Shown here in pieces: positions 12,135-24,041 of a stretch of DNA of 64,000 nt; the stretch's first letter is position 1, and each line of letters opens with the position of its first letter. The DNA is taken from assembly GCA_036874045.1 (NCBI GenBank), contig CM072339.1:5091501-5155500 (forward strand), read 5' to 3'. Source of the DNA: Cymodocea nodosa. Taxonomy: Eukaryota > Streptophyta > Magnoliopsida > Alismatales > Cymodoceaceae. The position numbers and the translations under genes were made by a program. The notes beneath the pieces are model-generated. The model worked only from the letters and a program-made list of their open reading frames with translations, had not been told where the DNA came from and made no database searches.

Positions 12135-13668
12135 TTACTGAAGCTTTGGTTTTAACTCCCTCATTAATATTACTAATGACTTGAGTGATGAGATGTGATG
12201 AAGAATAACGTCAATTTCTATGATTTTCCTCAATATTCCCACCAACATTTGAAAGTACATCACTTTATCATTAATTTGATCATTTAAGTTCATAATTTTA
12301 ATTTTCTTAGATAAAGCTTCAATCTCTCCATTGATCTCTAATTCTTTTGAAAAATTGATCATATCATCATTATTAGCTTTAGATTGAGATTCTTTAAAAG
12401 AATTTTCATTGAAGCTTACATGAAGGGTTTCTTCAATGGTTCTAGAAGTCTTATTATAAACTCTATAGGCTTTACTTCTAGTAGAGTAACCTACAAAAAT
12501 TCCTTCATCCGCTTTGGTTTGAAATTTATCCCTTTTATCCTTAGTGTTAAGAATAAAACACTTACAACCAAATGGTTTCATATAGGAAATTTTTGGAACC
12601 CTATCATATATAATTTCAAAAGGAGTTTTATTAACAAGAGGTCTTAAGTGACTTCTATTAATAATATAACAAGCTTTATTCACTACTTCAGCCCAAAGAT
12701 TTTGAGGTAAATTATGTTCATTTAACATAGTTCTGGCCATTTCCTAAAGTGATCGATTCTTTCTCTCAACAACACCATTTTGAGAAGGTGCTCTTGGAAA
12801 AGAATATCTATGATCAAGGCCATGATCTTTACAGTAATTATCCATTTGATCATTTTCAAATTCAGTACTATGATCACTCCTAAGTTTTTGAATAGAGACA
12901 CTTTGTTCATTTTGAACAAGATTGCAATATATTTTAAACGTTTCAAAAACTTCTGTCTTAATTACTATAAAATATATCCAAGTATATCTAGAGAAGTCAT
13001 CTACTAAAATAAATACATACCGTTTGCTACCAAGACTCATGATTCTTGTTGGTCTAAATAGATCCATATGTATAAGTTTTAAGACTCTTTTGCTTGATAT
13101 ATCAGTTTTGGATTTAAAAGAGTTTTTTTGAAGTTTACCTAACACACATGAAATCCTTTGAATATTTAATCTTTGGTAAACCTCTTACTAAATTTTGTCT
13201 AGATAATTTATGTAAAAGTTTCATATTTATATGCCCGATCCTTTTATGCCAAAGATATGCATCACTAATTTCAGCTAGTAAACATGAATTTAAATCAACT
13301 GCACTAGAAGGTAAAGATAAAATACATATAAAACCTTTTCTTTTAGCAATAAACTTAAGTTCATCTGTAATTTTATCAATAATTTTGCATATGTAATCTT
13401 CATACAATACATAGTATCTATTATCAACTAGTTTTATAACACTCAACAAATTAAATCCTAAGTTTTTTACATATAGTATATTCAAAATAACACAAGTAGG
13501 AGTTATTTGAACATTACCCATACCTATGATTTTATCCTTGCTTTTGTTTCCAAATATTATACTTCCTTTCTTGGTATTTGTAAAATTTTTTAATAGGCTT
13601 TTCTGTCCAGTTATGTGACTTGATGCTCCACTATACAAAATCCATTTTGATGTTGTTTTCTCCTGCAA
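12135..13668 (-). pseudogene. C1 element 1 pol: protease and integrase
   Basis: The copia protease motif reads WILYSGASSHITG, with Tyr where the catalytic Asp is expected. The integrase zinc-binding region (WHKRIGHINMKLLHKLS) follows in the same open frame, but the downstream CxxC is lost at a frame break near 13140. The core keeps HMDLF, VDDFSRYTW, LRSDHSTEF and QNGVVERKNR, so the D, D and E positions are present. The C-terminal part has FGCKCFILNTKDKRDKF and FVGYSTRSKAYRVYN, the usual end of copia integrases. A stop and a frame change separate the core from the C-terminal part at 12740. It is inactive as it stands. Confidence 0.85.
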
Positions 13669-13674
13669 AACAAA

Positions 13675-15454
13675 TTAAGAAGAACTGTTTCTTGGTACCC
13701 AATATCTTTGAGGACCAAGTTCATTAAAAGCATATTTCTTCTTTTTGTTTAAAAATAGTCTAACATTATCATTTATATTCTTATTAGTTGTAAGTACTAC
13801 TGATTTATCATTAGCTTCATACTCACTTATAGAATTATTGCTCTTATTAATATTTTTTTTATTTTCAGATGTAGTATAACCAAGACCAAACCGATTTTTA
13901 TCAAATGTTAATTTATTTTGGTCATGCTCATACATTTCAGTAAGTTCATATCAAGATTTTGTACTTGTATTTAAATTTTCAATACATATAAAATCTTTTT
14001 CTACACATGAATTTTCATATAAAGAACATGCAGAACTAGTAATTGGTCTAATACTAATGTTTTGAATTTCATGCTTAGGTTTCTGAATTTTCAGTTTACT
14101 ACAATTGTTTGAAATTTTAGAAACATTAGTAACTGAATTTCTAAACAAGAAACAAGATTTTTAGAAACATTAATAGTCATGTTAGAAGTACATTTAGATA
14201 AATCACATTGGTTTATATTATTACTGTATGATTCATCCCTTGAAGTACCTACTCCTACATATTTATTACCTTATTTCATGATGAAAGGAATTTTAATCTT
14301 AGATTTACTTGAACTACAACTAATGAATCCTTTGTTGGGTTGAGATTCAGTGTATTCAGGATAATCAAATCCTAAGCCAAATTTATATGACATTGTAGGT
14401 GTACTAGTTAGTTTGTCTAACTTAGTTTGACTTAAATTTCATTTCTCAATGGTGGAATTTAAATCTAGCTCTCTCATTTTTAATTTATCAATCTCTAACT
14501 CAAGATCATTTATGTTGTTTCTCAATTTTTCATTTTCAGATTCTATCTTTAATTTTTCAGCATTTATATTCTATATTTGTTCATGCAAGACACATTCATT
14601 GAATCTAAATTTATGCAAATCTCTAGCATGATTTTCATTATCACAATTAAACTTTTCTAAAGTAGTAGACAGGAAATAATTTTCTTCTTCCGTAATGGAC
14701 AAGGAGTTTCTAATATTCTTATTTTCTAGTTTACAAACTTTAATTTTTTATAATAATGCATGATACACACATAATAATTCATCAAAGTTAAAATCTAAAT
14801 GACTTTCAAGATTAGATATTACCTCAGACTCATCTGCCATGAAGCATAGATGAGCAACAACTTCTAACTCTTGTTCTTCTTCTGAATGTGAAGATTTTGA
14901 TGATAATTCCTTAGATTCAAACTCTTTTGACGTGTCATCTCAAGTGACCTTTAAAGCCTTTTTCTTGTAAAACTTTTTTTGAGTTTTCTGAGTCTTCTTC
15001 TTTTGATTTGTCCTACTTTGCTTCCCATTTTTCCTTACAAGACAATCTAGAGAAAGATGTCCAAGTTTCTTGTAGTTGTAACATACATACTTTTTGGATG
15101 AAGAATTCTTTTCATTCAGTAACTTTGACATTGAGGGTTTGTCATTTCTATTCCTTTGTTGTTTCCTAGCTTTCCATGCTTTCTTGAATTTTCTAGTCAG
15201 CAAAATCAAATCCTCGTCAGAATCAGTAAATATTTCAAAATTTGAATTAATTTCCAAGGCTATTTCTTTCTTCATTTTTAATTTGTTAACGAAGTATATG
15301 GTTTAGAAATCATGAACCACAACTTGTGATTTATACTTTGAAGAAATGCTATCATCCTATATTTCCAATATTCAAAATGTATTCCATCAAATAAAGGAGG
15401 ATGGTTAAGATTTTGGCCTTCATATAAAGAAAAATTACCATTTCTAGTAGCCAT
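13675..15454 (-). pseudogene. C1 element 1 gag with internal deletion
   Basis: The start at 15454 gives MATRNGNFSLYEGQNLN and then LFDGIHFEYWKYRM, the N-terminal motif of copia Gag. About 470 bp present in element 3 (between ~46137 and ~46612) are missing at 15290, so most of the UBN2-like capsid region is lost. The zinc knuckle at 15075 reads CYNYKKLGHLSLDC, its second Cys being Tyr. After it come an acidic Ser-rich stretch, the motif CFMADESEV, and a Leu/Lys/Glu-rich coiled-coil segment (14750-14450) typical of Sirevirus Gag. The end (13935-13675) has LGYTTSENKK and LGPQRYWVPR. Numerous stops are present. Confidence 0.75.
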
Positions 15455-15640
15455 ATTACCTTAGATTTTTCAACCTATAAGATTTTAAACAGTTTAAAAT
15501 TTTTTGAAAACAACTTGAGCCTAAAATCAACAAAGTTAAACGTATGCTTAGATATTTATTTCTGTTTAAAACAAGGAAGGTAAAATAAGATTTGATATTA
15601 ATTAAGTTGGTATAGATTTTATATCAAAGATTATTAATAA

Positions 15641-15652
15641 GCTCTAATACCA
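15641..15652 (-). other. Primer binding site of element 1 (initiator tRNA-Met)
   Basis: The minus strand reads TGGTATTAGAGC two bases after the LTR end. It is one base from TGGTATCAGAGC, the site complementary to plant initiator tRNA-Met. Confidence 0.85.
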
Positions 15653-15654
15653 CT

Positions 15655-17412
15655 TGTAGGATTGAATGACTACACAAGAGGGGGGTGAATTGTGTTTTTC
15701 AACATATTTAAATATAATTGACACATCAAAATTAAAAACAAGTCGAGACACTGTTTTAATCAAATCATTTTATTCAATGTTTCAATTACAATGTATAATT
15801 CAATTTTCCTTAGAAATTGTAGATGCAATTATATAACAATACCATGTTTCATCTAATAAATTTCATAACTACAAATAGAGAAAATTAATTTGTGGAATTT
15901 AAAACATTTCTCCCTATTTGAGATTTTTCTTTTTCTTTTTCTTCTTCTGCAATTCTTTAGTGACAAATATCTAACTTTCTTTGCTTCACCAAATTTGCTC
16001 TCTTCTAATTCTTCAAATCTTTAGTGACATATTTTTGACTTTCTCTTCTTTACTGAATTTTCTTCTATTTGAGAGCTTTTCCCCGAAGAGGTGTTTTTGA
16101 TCCTTGAAAATATATTTCATTTGGTGTGCAGGGATAATTGATCAACAAGAATTCTATGCCTTTTATATTGTATATTCACTTCATCCATATCCTCCATATT
16201 TAATCACTATTAGTTTTCCACTCTTCACGTCTTCTCTTTTTCCTTCATCGAAATACACACATTTTAACCCATGTTTTCCTTTTGAATTTTCTTTAATCAT
16301 CAATCTTGGATCTCTGAAAAATTTCTTGCAAAATAAACTTTCTCATCCAAAATTTTTCATCAAGTATAATAAGAAGTCATTGTGTTAATGTCAACTAAAT
16401 GAGTAAAACAAGTAGATTTATAACTTAATGTATCTAATTCAATGAATTCATCATGTACCAAATCATGTGACAAGTACTATAGCTAACTCAACGAACTAAG
16501 TCTATGGTGTTATGCTAACTCAACGAACCAGCTTAACCTTTCTTTCGAAAGATTAAATGCTAACTCACCGAAAACGGTTTAAGTATCAGATAGTTAAGTT
16601 TTCTAAGTATCCAAAAATCTCTTTTTACCATAAAACTAGTGAGACACGTGTAGTGACCTAAAACCATGATTTAAGTTATCTTTTGAAAGATTAGATGCTA
16701 ACTCACCAAAAATAGTTTAAGTTTCTGATAGTTATGGTTGTAAGTTTTTGAAAAACTCTAACTCACTGATCTAGTAATAAACAAATGTTTTTATAATAAG
16801 GTATTTATCATGTGAAATAATAATAACTTTAAGTTTATAACGCTAACCTAACGTGTTGCCTTAGTGTTCAATATAGCAACTCAATGAGTTTAGTTATGTT
16901 AACTTAACGAGTTAAACATGTACAACTCACGTGATACAATATAATATTCGTAAACTTTAATTTAACCACGTGCACAATACTAACTTAATGAGTTCGTCTT
17001 TTCATTTTAACTCATTTGTTCACTAACTTAACGAGTTCTCACATGACCTATTTTAAACTTTAAGCCTATAACTCAATGAGTTATCACGTGACCTTTATAC
17101 AAATAAAGCACTAACTTAACAAGTTGTCTTAATGTGCACTATACATGATACAAAGAATATAACTTTAAAACATATCATGCTTGATAATAAAAACACATGT
17201 TAACTTAACGTTTAATTAAATGAAATGTTAGTATAACTTAACGACTAATTATCTAACTTAGTATAATGTTAGATCCATTTCAGACAGGTATTTATATCAG
17301 TAAACTTTTTTTGTATTAATTGATGTTCTTAATTTACTTTCGTAAACAATAGAAATTGAGTAAATATGATTACATTCATTTAGCACACATCATCAAAACA
17401 AAATACTCAACA
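15655..17412 (-). repeat. C1 LTR B (shared LTR)
   Basis: It runs TGTAGGAT...CTCAACA, 1758 bp, in minus orientation. The PBS of element 1 lies on its left and the polypurine tract of internal 2 on its right (17413-17426), so it serves as 5' LTR of one copy and 3' LTR of the next. It is of the A/B/F sequence type. The region 16838-17216 contains four or more AACTTAACGAGTT-like units alternating with CACGTG. Confidence 0.9.
16159..16167 (-). promoter_or_regulatory. TATA box of C1 LTR B
   Basis: TATAAAAGG on the minus strand, at the same place as in the other C1 LTRs. Confidence 0.55.
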
Positions 17413-17859
17413 ATCTCCCCCTTTTTGATGATGACAAAACCATATTAAATCAATTATAAAATATGTTTAATTCACGAAGCACCTCCGTTGAGTTAAGTTT
17501 TAATTTAACAAACAATTTTGTTGACTTAATTTCACTTAAGCTTATTTCTGTTGTTTGCGTAAAAATCATCTCTCAGAAGTAAAACTTTCAAAGAAAAATT
17601 TCAACAACCATATAATCATCTCCCCTTTTTAATATATGCATTTAAACTCATAATTATCTCCCCCTTTTTGTCATTAATCAAAAAGATGATTACAAAGTAT
17701 AAAAATTTAGAGACAAGTATGTACAGCTAAATTTCTATAAACATTAATAAGAATGAAAACACATTTATAGTAAAATGTATTGTTCAAATAGTCAAACAAT
17801 AAATACAAACATTACATTTTGTATTTAGAAATCAAGTAAATAGACAAATGACAATACAT

Positions 17860-19167
17860 TTATCTATTCCTCCTAACGATATCACTAATAGCATTACAAA
17901 TTTTATCTCCTAGATGCCTAAAATCATTTTTGATGGCATTCAGCACTACATCTAAGTTAGGAGGTAGCATAGGTTGTTGTTGTTGTTGATGAAAGTCAAG
18001 TTGTTGTTGTTGCTGTTGTTGTGTTTGCTAGTGTTTTTGCAAATCTTTGACACTAAATGCTCTCATGCCTTTAGTTTCAAAGGGCTAGTCAAATAAGTTT
18101 AATTGGTTTGCAAGAATTCAACATACAGCATCACCAAAAAATAACTTTGAACTCATATGCTATAGTTGATCTATGAACAAATCAAACCAATTAATTTGAA
18201 TTCTGTGTAGTATGTCATAAGTTGCATATAAACAACTTTTGCTTACTTCCAAATTATGTTCAACTTTCTGAAATAAATTTGCATGCAGAATATTTGCAAT
18301 AAACCTAGCTCCCACATTTAGATTTTCCGTTAATCTCATTTTAATATATACACCTAGAATCTATGATAAAGACTATATGTCCCATTCCAGCTGTTTAACA
18401 ATGTCAAATTTGTTTGTAATAACAATACCTTCATTTCTTAATCCCAAAACTTCAAAAATCAATTTAGGAGATAAAGTAAACTCTTATTGAGATATTTGAG
18501 TTTTCAAAATATTTTCACTCGTTACTAGATTGTTATAAAAAGCTGCAATAAGCTCTTTATATTGTTTCCATTTTGTTCCAACTGGTAATAATTACATTAA
18601 GCATTGAAACTCAAATAAATCTTTTATTTCCAATAAATTTTGAAACTTTATTTGTCGAGCATGCAGAATTTTATATGAAATCAAACTATTGTATTTCTAC
18701 AATGCTTCCTCAGACCTAAAATATATTGAATTTCCTTGAATGGGTAGTATTCTATACATAGAAGGTGACACCTAAAGCCTTGATTCAGAATTTAAGTCTT
18801 CTTTAGGAATCTCTTCTTCAAAATGAATGTCATTGTGTTTCTCTATCAAAATATTTTCTTGAAGCTACTCAAGTAAGCTTGAATTTTCAGCTTCAACAGT
18901 ATGAGGAACTTTTTCAATATCCGCTACATCCATAAGTTTAGTTTCTATAGAATGTTCAGAGTTCAAATTTTCCACAAATTTAACAATCGGTGTATCTATC
19001 TATAATTCTTCATTTTCTTCAACAAATATTTCCATTTCAACATGCTATGAATTCTCAAACTCTGGTTCTATAGATTCTGAAATAGGTTGATCAACATTAA
19101 GCTCTTCTAGAGTCTTATCCTTTTCAATAGCTGCAATAAAAGAAAAATTACCATTTCCAGTAGCCAT
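17860..19167 (-). pseudogene. gag start fused in frame to C-terminal half of ORF3
   Basis: The first nine codons are those of C1 gag (MATGNGNFS). They continue without a frame change into the ORF3 stretch that reads IEKVKTLEELN in element 3. From 19167 to the conserved terminal stop at 17860 is 1308 bp, a multiple of three. In-frame stops occur along the way (for example near 19045 and 19000), so a long protein is not made now. The Gln-coding (TTG)n tract at 17970-18032 is longer than in element 1. The junction lies at a TCT present in both partners, which suits a microhomology joint. The fusion may be chance (one in three) or may once have been expressed. Confidence 0.65.
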
Positions 19168-19350
19168 CTTACCTTAGATTTTTCAACCTATTTGATTTTA
19201 AACAGTTTAAAACTTTAAACAACTTGAGCCTTAAAACAAGAAAGTTAAATGTATGCTCAGATATTAATTTCTGTTTAAAAACAAGGAAGGTAGAATAAGC
19301 AATGATATTAAATAAGTTGGTATCTATTTTATATCAAAGATTATTAACAA

Positions 19351-19363
19351 AGCTCTAATACCA
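19351..19363 (-). other. Primer binding site beside LTR C
   Basis: The minus strand reads TGGTATTAGAGCT, the same tRNA-Met site as in elements 1 and 3. Confidence 0.85.
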
Positions 19364-19365
19364 CT

Positions 19366-21108
19366 TGTAGGATCATATGGCTACACAAGAGGGGGGTGAA
19401 TTGTGTTTTTCAACATATTCGATTATAATTGAAACTTTAAAACTCAAAAACAAGTCGAGACACTATTTTCATAAAATCATTTTTATTCAAGGTTTCAATT
19501 ACAATATACAATTCAATTCTCCTTAGAAATTGTAAGTGCAATTATATATCGATACAATGTTTCATCTATACAATTTCATAACTACAAATAGAGAAAACTA
19601 ATTTGCGAAATTTAAAGCATTTCTCCCTATTTGAGATCTTTCTTCTTCTTCTTCTTCTCTTTCTTCTTCAGCAATTCTTCAGTGACGAATATCTAGTCTT
19701 TCTCTACTTCATCGAATTTGCTTTTTTCTGATACTTTAAATCTTTAGTGACATAAATCTGACCTTTTCTACTTCACTGAATTTTCTTCCATCTGATACTT
19801 CAAATCTTCAGTGACATATATCTTACCTTTTCTACTTCACTGAATTTTCTTCTACTTGAGAGCTTTTCCCTGAAGAGGTGTTTTTGATCCTTGAAAAGAT
19901 TTTTCGTTTGGTGTGCAGGGATAACTGATCAACGAGAATTCTATGCCTTTTATACTGTATCTTCATTCCATGCATATCCTCCATGTTTAATCACTATCAA
20001 TCTTCCACTTCTTCACGTCTTTTCTTTTTCCTTCATCGAAATACACACGTTCTGACCCACGTTTACATTTCAAATTTTCTTTAATCATCAATCCTAGATC
20101 TCTGAAAAATTTCCTGCAAAATAAACTTTCTCGTCCAAAATCTTTCATCAAGTGTAATAAGAAGTTGTTACTTTAATGTTAACTAAACGAGTAAAAAAGT
20201 AGATATATAACTTAACGTTTCTAACTTAACAAGTTCCTCATGTGCCAACTCACATAACAAGTACTATAGCTAACTCAATGAACTAAGTCTGTGGTGTTAC
20301 GCTAACTCAACGAACCATCTCTATGGTGTTACAATAACTCAACGAACCATCTCCGTTGTGTTACAGATAACTCAACGAACTAGTAATAAACAAATGTTTT
20401 TATAATAAGAATTTTACCACGTGCAAAAATAACAACTTAAGTTTTATAACACTAACCTAACACGTTGCCTTAGTGTTCAATATAGCAACTTAACACGTTT
20501 AGTTATGTTAACTTAATGAGTTAAACATGTGCACCTCACGTGATACAATATAACATTCATAACTTTTAATTCACCACGTGTCTGTTAGTCATTTTATAAA
20601 ACTCGAACAGTTATCTATCCATGCGTATAAAAACTCTAACAGTTATCTAACTCTTCGATTTTCATTACCACACGCACATGGAAAACACTAACTTAACAAG
20701 TTTATCTCTTCTTTTATTCACTAACTTAACGAGTTCTCACGTGACCTATTTTAACCTTTAAGCCTCTAACTTAACGAGTTCTCACGTGATCTCTATACAA
20801 ATAACACTCTAACTTAACGAGTTGTCTAAACGTGCATTGTTCATGATATAGAAGATATAACTTTAAAATATATCATGCTTTTCAATAAAAACACACGTTA
20901 ACTTAACGTTTAGTTAAATGAGAAATTAATGCAATGAAACGATTAGTTATTAACTTAGTATAATTTCAAATCCAATACAGACAAGTATTATATCAGTAAC
21001 CTTTTTCTCTAATAATTGATGTTTTCAATTTCTTTTCACAAGCAATAGTAATTGAGCAAATATGATTAATTTCATTCAGCACACATCATCAAAACAAAAT
21101 ACTCAACA
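19366..21108 (-). repeat. C1 LTR C
   Basis: It runs TGTAGGAT...CTCAACA, 1743 bp, minus. It is of the C/D/E type: ~32-bp repeats with core AACTCAACGAACCATCTC at 20270-20386 replace the 5' dyad segment of type A/B/F. On its right it abuts an Athila integrase with no polypurine tract, so it is the outer 5' LTR. The flank GTTCT does not match the GAAGA to the left of LTR A. Confidence 0.9.
19946..19954 (-). promoter_or_regulatory. TATA box of C1 LTR C
   Basis: TATAAAAGG on the minus strand, conserved among C1 LTRs. Confidence 0.55.
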
Positions 21109-21293
21109 GTTCTTATAAAATGTATTACCACTTTGTTGTCATTAGTTTTTGTAGGAATAGCTTCTATCCATTTAGATACATAATCCACCCCCAACAATAT
21201 ATAATTAAATTGATTAAACATAGGAAATGGACCCATAAAATCTATTCCCCACACATCAAAGATTTCAACCTCAATAATAGGATTAAGAGGCAT
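21109..21293 (-). pseudogene. G1a integrase, N-terminal part of the core
   Basis: It reads [19 protein letters not shown] then MGPFP and [15 protein letters not shown], the start of the Ty3/Athila integrase core with the first catalytic Asp in WGIDF. A stop separates it from the zinc-binding part carried at the end of the RT-RNase H frame ([10 protein letters not shown] and [19 protein letters not shown]). The frame runs off into LTR C at 21108, so the second Asp and the Glu are absent. Confidence 0.85.
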
Positions 21294-21320
21294 CTTATTC
21301 CTCTTTGATATTTTTCCTAT

Positions 21321-23105
21321 TTATTGATATTTTAAACAACTTAAGCAATATTTATGAGCATCTTTGAATAGTGTTGGCCAATAAAATCTACATTGTAGAA
21401 TTTTGGTAGCAGTTTTCCTTGAACCAAAATGCCCTCCACATGCTTGGTCATGGCAGAAAGACAATATGCTTTGATATTTAATTCCTAGAACACACATCCT
21501 TAAAACTAGATCAGGACATTTCTTAAATAAGTATGGGTCTTCCCAATAGTAATATTTTACTCTTGAAAAAAACAATTTCTTATCCTGTCTATTCCAATCC
21601 TTAGGTGTTAAACCAGTAATTAAGTAATTAACTATGTTTGCATACCAAGGCATTGCTTTGATGGTTATTAATTGTTCATCAGGAAAATTATCCTTAATTT
21701 CAATATTTGATTTTTTTATTTGTAATCTTGATAAATGATCTGCTACTACATTCTCACAACCTTTTTTATCTTTAATTTCTAGATCAAATTCTTGCAATAA
21801 TAATATCCATCGGATCAATCTAGGTTTAGTCTCTTTCTTTGTTATTAGGTGTCTTAAAGTTAAATAATCCGTGTATACTATCACTTTAGCTCCAATCAGA
21901 TATGATCTAAACTTTTCTAACGCAAACACAACAGCTAATAGCTCTTTTTCAGTAGTTGTATAATTAACTTGAGCATTATTTAAGGTTTTGCTTGCATAAT
22001 GAATCACTTTAGGAGATTTGTCTATCTTCTGTCCCAACACTGCTCCTACAGCAAAATCAGATGCATCACACATTAATTCAAATGAATGGCTCCAATCAGG
22101 TGCTTGCATTATAGGAGTTGAAATTAAGCTCGTTTTAAGCTTGAAAAATGCTTCTTTGCAATTTTTATCAAAGTTAAATGGGACATCTGTTAATAGATTA
22201 GTTAAAGGTCTAGCTATTTTGCTAAAATCTTTAATAAATATTTTATAAAATCTAGCATGTCCTAGAAATGATCTAATATCTTTTACTAATTTAGGTTCTG
22301 GTAGATTAGAAATTACTTCTATTTTAGCTTTATCTACTTCCAACCCTTTCTTTGAAACATGTCCTAAGACTATTCCTTGTTTAACCATGAAGTGACATTT
22401 TTCCCAATTTAGAACCAGACTTTTTTCCGCACAGCGTTTTAATATTTGGTCTAAATTGTTTAAACACACTTCATATGAAGTTCCATAAATAGTAAAATCA
22501 TCCATAAATATTTCTAAAAAATCTTCAGTCATTCTAGTGAATATGCCCTACATACACCTTTGAAAGGTGGCTGGTGCATTGCATAATCCAAATGATATTC
22601 TCTTAAAAGCATAAGTTCTATTAGGATAGGTGAAAGTTGTTTTCTCTTGATCCTCTAATGCTACTGGGACTTAGTTATATCCTGAATACCCGTCTAGGAA
22701 ACAAAATTATTATTGCCCTTCTAATTTCTCTGACATTTGATCTATAAAAGGTAAGAGAAAATGATCTTTCTTAGTCACAGCATTCAACTTTTTATAGTCT
22801 ATACACACTCTCCAGCCTGATTGAATTCTAGTAGGTATCAAGTCTTGACTTTCATTCCTAATAACTATTAATCCTGATTTCTTGGATTGGACTAACCCAT
22901 GAGCTATCAGAAATCGGATAAATTATGTCATTATCTAACCATTTCACTATTTCCTTCCTAACTACTTCTTTAAGGTTTGGATTTAATCTCCTCTTAGGAA
23001 TTCTAACTAGTTTAGCATTCTCTTCTAAATATATGTGATGATAGCATAAAGTTGCACTTAATCCTTTTATATCAGTCATAGTCCATCCTATTGCTTCTTT
23101 ATAAG
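21321..23105 (-). pseudogene. G1a reverse transcriptase, RNase H and integrase zinc-binding domain
   Basis: The N-terminal RT motif is MTDIKGLSATLCYHHIYLEE, then RRLNPNLKEVVRKEIVKWLD and ISDSSWVSP. A frame break follows near 22895 and RT continues as GWRVCIDYKKLNAVTKKDHF. The last part is a clean 403-codon frame (22532-21321): [10 protein letters not shown] (polymerase site), [34 protein letters not shown] (RNase H Asp), [28 protein letters not shown], and a C-terminal H-H-C-C zinc region. This is the best preserved pol segment in the window. The break and stops near 22533-22740 prevent full-length translation. Confidence 0.9.
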
Positions 23106-23462
23106 TTTTTACATCTTTTAATTTAGCAATTTGATCCCCTTTTAAATCTGAAGCAATAATGATTGGACATGTTCATTTTTCTTTTAGAAATATATGGTTA
23201 ATTCAGGAGGTAAATGTTTTAAATCTAAATGTTGCCCATCAGAAGCTAGAGCTCCTAATTGAACATCATCATTTTCTATATTAATTTCTTTCTGATCTCC
23301 TATATTTATGCTTTCACTTTCTTCTAAATTTTAAGAATTGAGTTGCCTATTTAATTCTTCTTGAATCACATCATCTAGCATATCTCCTTCATCCTCTAAA
23401 AAGTCTATAGTATGTAAGGACATTTCTAACTCCTCAAACTTTTCTAGTTTGAAAATGTTTAA

Positions 23463-23820
23463 TTAAGTATCCTCATTACCATATGCTAACTTCATTACTC
23501 CAGTTTTACAATTTATAATAGCCCTTGATGTTGCTAAGAATGGTCTTCCCAAGATTAAAGATGTATCACGATTTTTATGATTAATTTGTTGGGAATCCAA
23601 AATTACAATATCAATAGGATATATGAAGTTTTTGATTTTAATTAAGACATCCTCTATTTTTCCTCTAGGGTATCTTATACTTCTTTCAGCTAATTGAATA
23701 ACAGTCCTAGTAGGAATTAAGCCTTCTAATCCTAAGGATGCAAATATATCACTTGGCATAACATTTATACCTGCACCTAGGTCTATTAAGGTTCTTTCTA
23801 GAATGGTATTTCTTATGGTG
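23463..23820 (-). pseudogene. G1a aspartic protease region
   Basis: The minus strand encodes LIDLGAGINVMPSDIFASLG, with the protease triad as DLGAG (Asp kept, Ser of the usual DLGAS replaced by Gly). It continues with TVIQLAERSIRYPRGKIEDV and LILGRPFLATSRAIINCK, the standard Athila protease layout. The stop after EDT at 23463 separates it from RT. Between 23106 and 23462 a decayed linker is visible, including the motif LPPELTIYF near 23200. Confidence 0.85.
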
Positions 23821-24041
23821 CATAATATAACAGGAATTCCAAGATTAGATAACTTTTTAGGAATTTGTTGTAGAAATAGGGAACTACTTTGCTCAACTAA
23901 AAGGACTTTCCTTAAAACTTTTTACTCTCTTTTCTTAGTACACCAATCCTTAAGAAATTTAGCACAAGGTAGCATTTTCTGCAATAAGTCTAACAAAGGA
24001 ATGTTAACTTATACTTTTTCAAAAATTCCTCTAATTTTTTC

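Larger units (their letters stand above)
4623..17412 (-). mobile_element. C1 element 1: Sirevirus-type Ty1/copia retrotransposon
   Basis: The order on the minus strand is LTR B, PBS, gag, protease, integrase, RT, RNase H, spacer, ORF3, three polypurine tracts, LTR A. Protease-integrase-RT is the Ty1/copia order. A Gag with a zinc knuckle followed by an acidic/serine-rich stretch and coiled coil, a long 3' ORF and repeated polypurine tracts point to the Sirevirus lineage. All coding parts contain stops, and gag and RT have internal deletions. LTR A is preceded by GAAGA, while the right edge of LTR B runs into the PPT of a second C1 copy, so this element shares LTR B with internal 2. Confidence 0.9.
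17413..19365 (-). mobile_element. C1 internal 2: deletion derivative between LTR B and LTR C
   Basis: It holds, on the minus strand from the right, PBS, a 5' leader of ~185 bp, the gag start codon, and then directly the C-terminal half of ORF3, followed by polypurine tracts at 17657-17669, 17619-17630 and 17413-17426. The rest of gag, all of pol and the first half of ORF3 are missing. The leader (19168-19350) resembles element 3 most (for example GCAATGATATTAAATAAG), whereas the ORF3 and PPT part resembles element 1. The two ends therefore come from different sequence types. Confidence 0.8.

Noticed and set aside
12384..13396. Plus-strand frames opposite C1 integrase (also 43232-43423, 43770-43979, 45307-45489, 45956-46138)
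   Set aside because: They are antisense shadows of integrase and gag; the minus frames have clear catalytic motifs.
16838..17216. Repeated AACTTAACGAGTT units as a CRISPR array
   Set aside because: The units are degenerate, unevenly spaced and part of every C1 LTR in a plant genome.
19130..19170. Idea that internal 2 is a reverse-transcribed spliced ORF3 mRNA
   Set aside because: The gag side of the joint is followed by TA, not GT, in the parental sequences, and a shared TCT explains the joint. The two ends also come from different C1 sequence types.
20270..20386. 32-bp repeats as a centromeric or telomeric satellite
   Set aside because: Only a few copies, confined to one place in C/D/E-type LTRs.
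22018..22248. Plus frame opposite G1a RT/RNase H (also 23803-24081, 24385-24573)
   Set aside because: Antisense to well-supported pol and gag frames.
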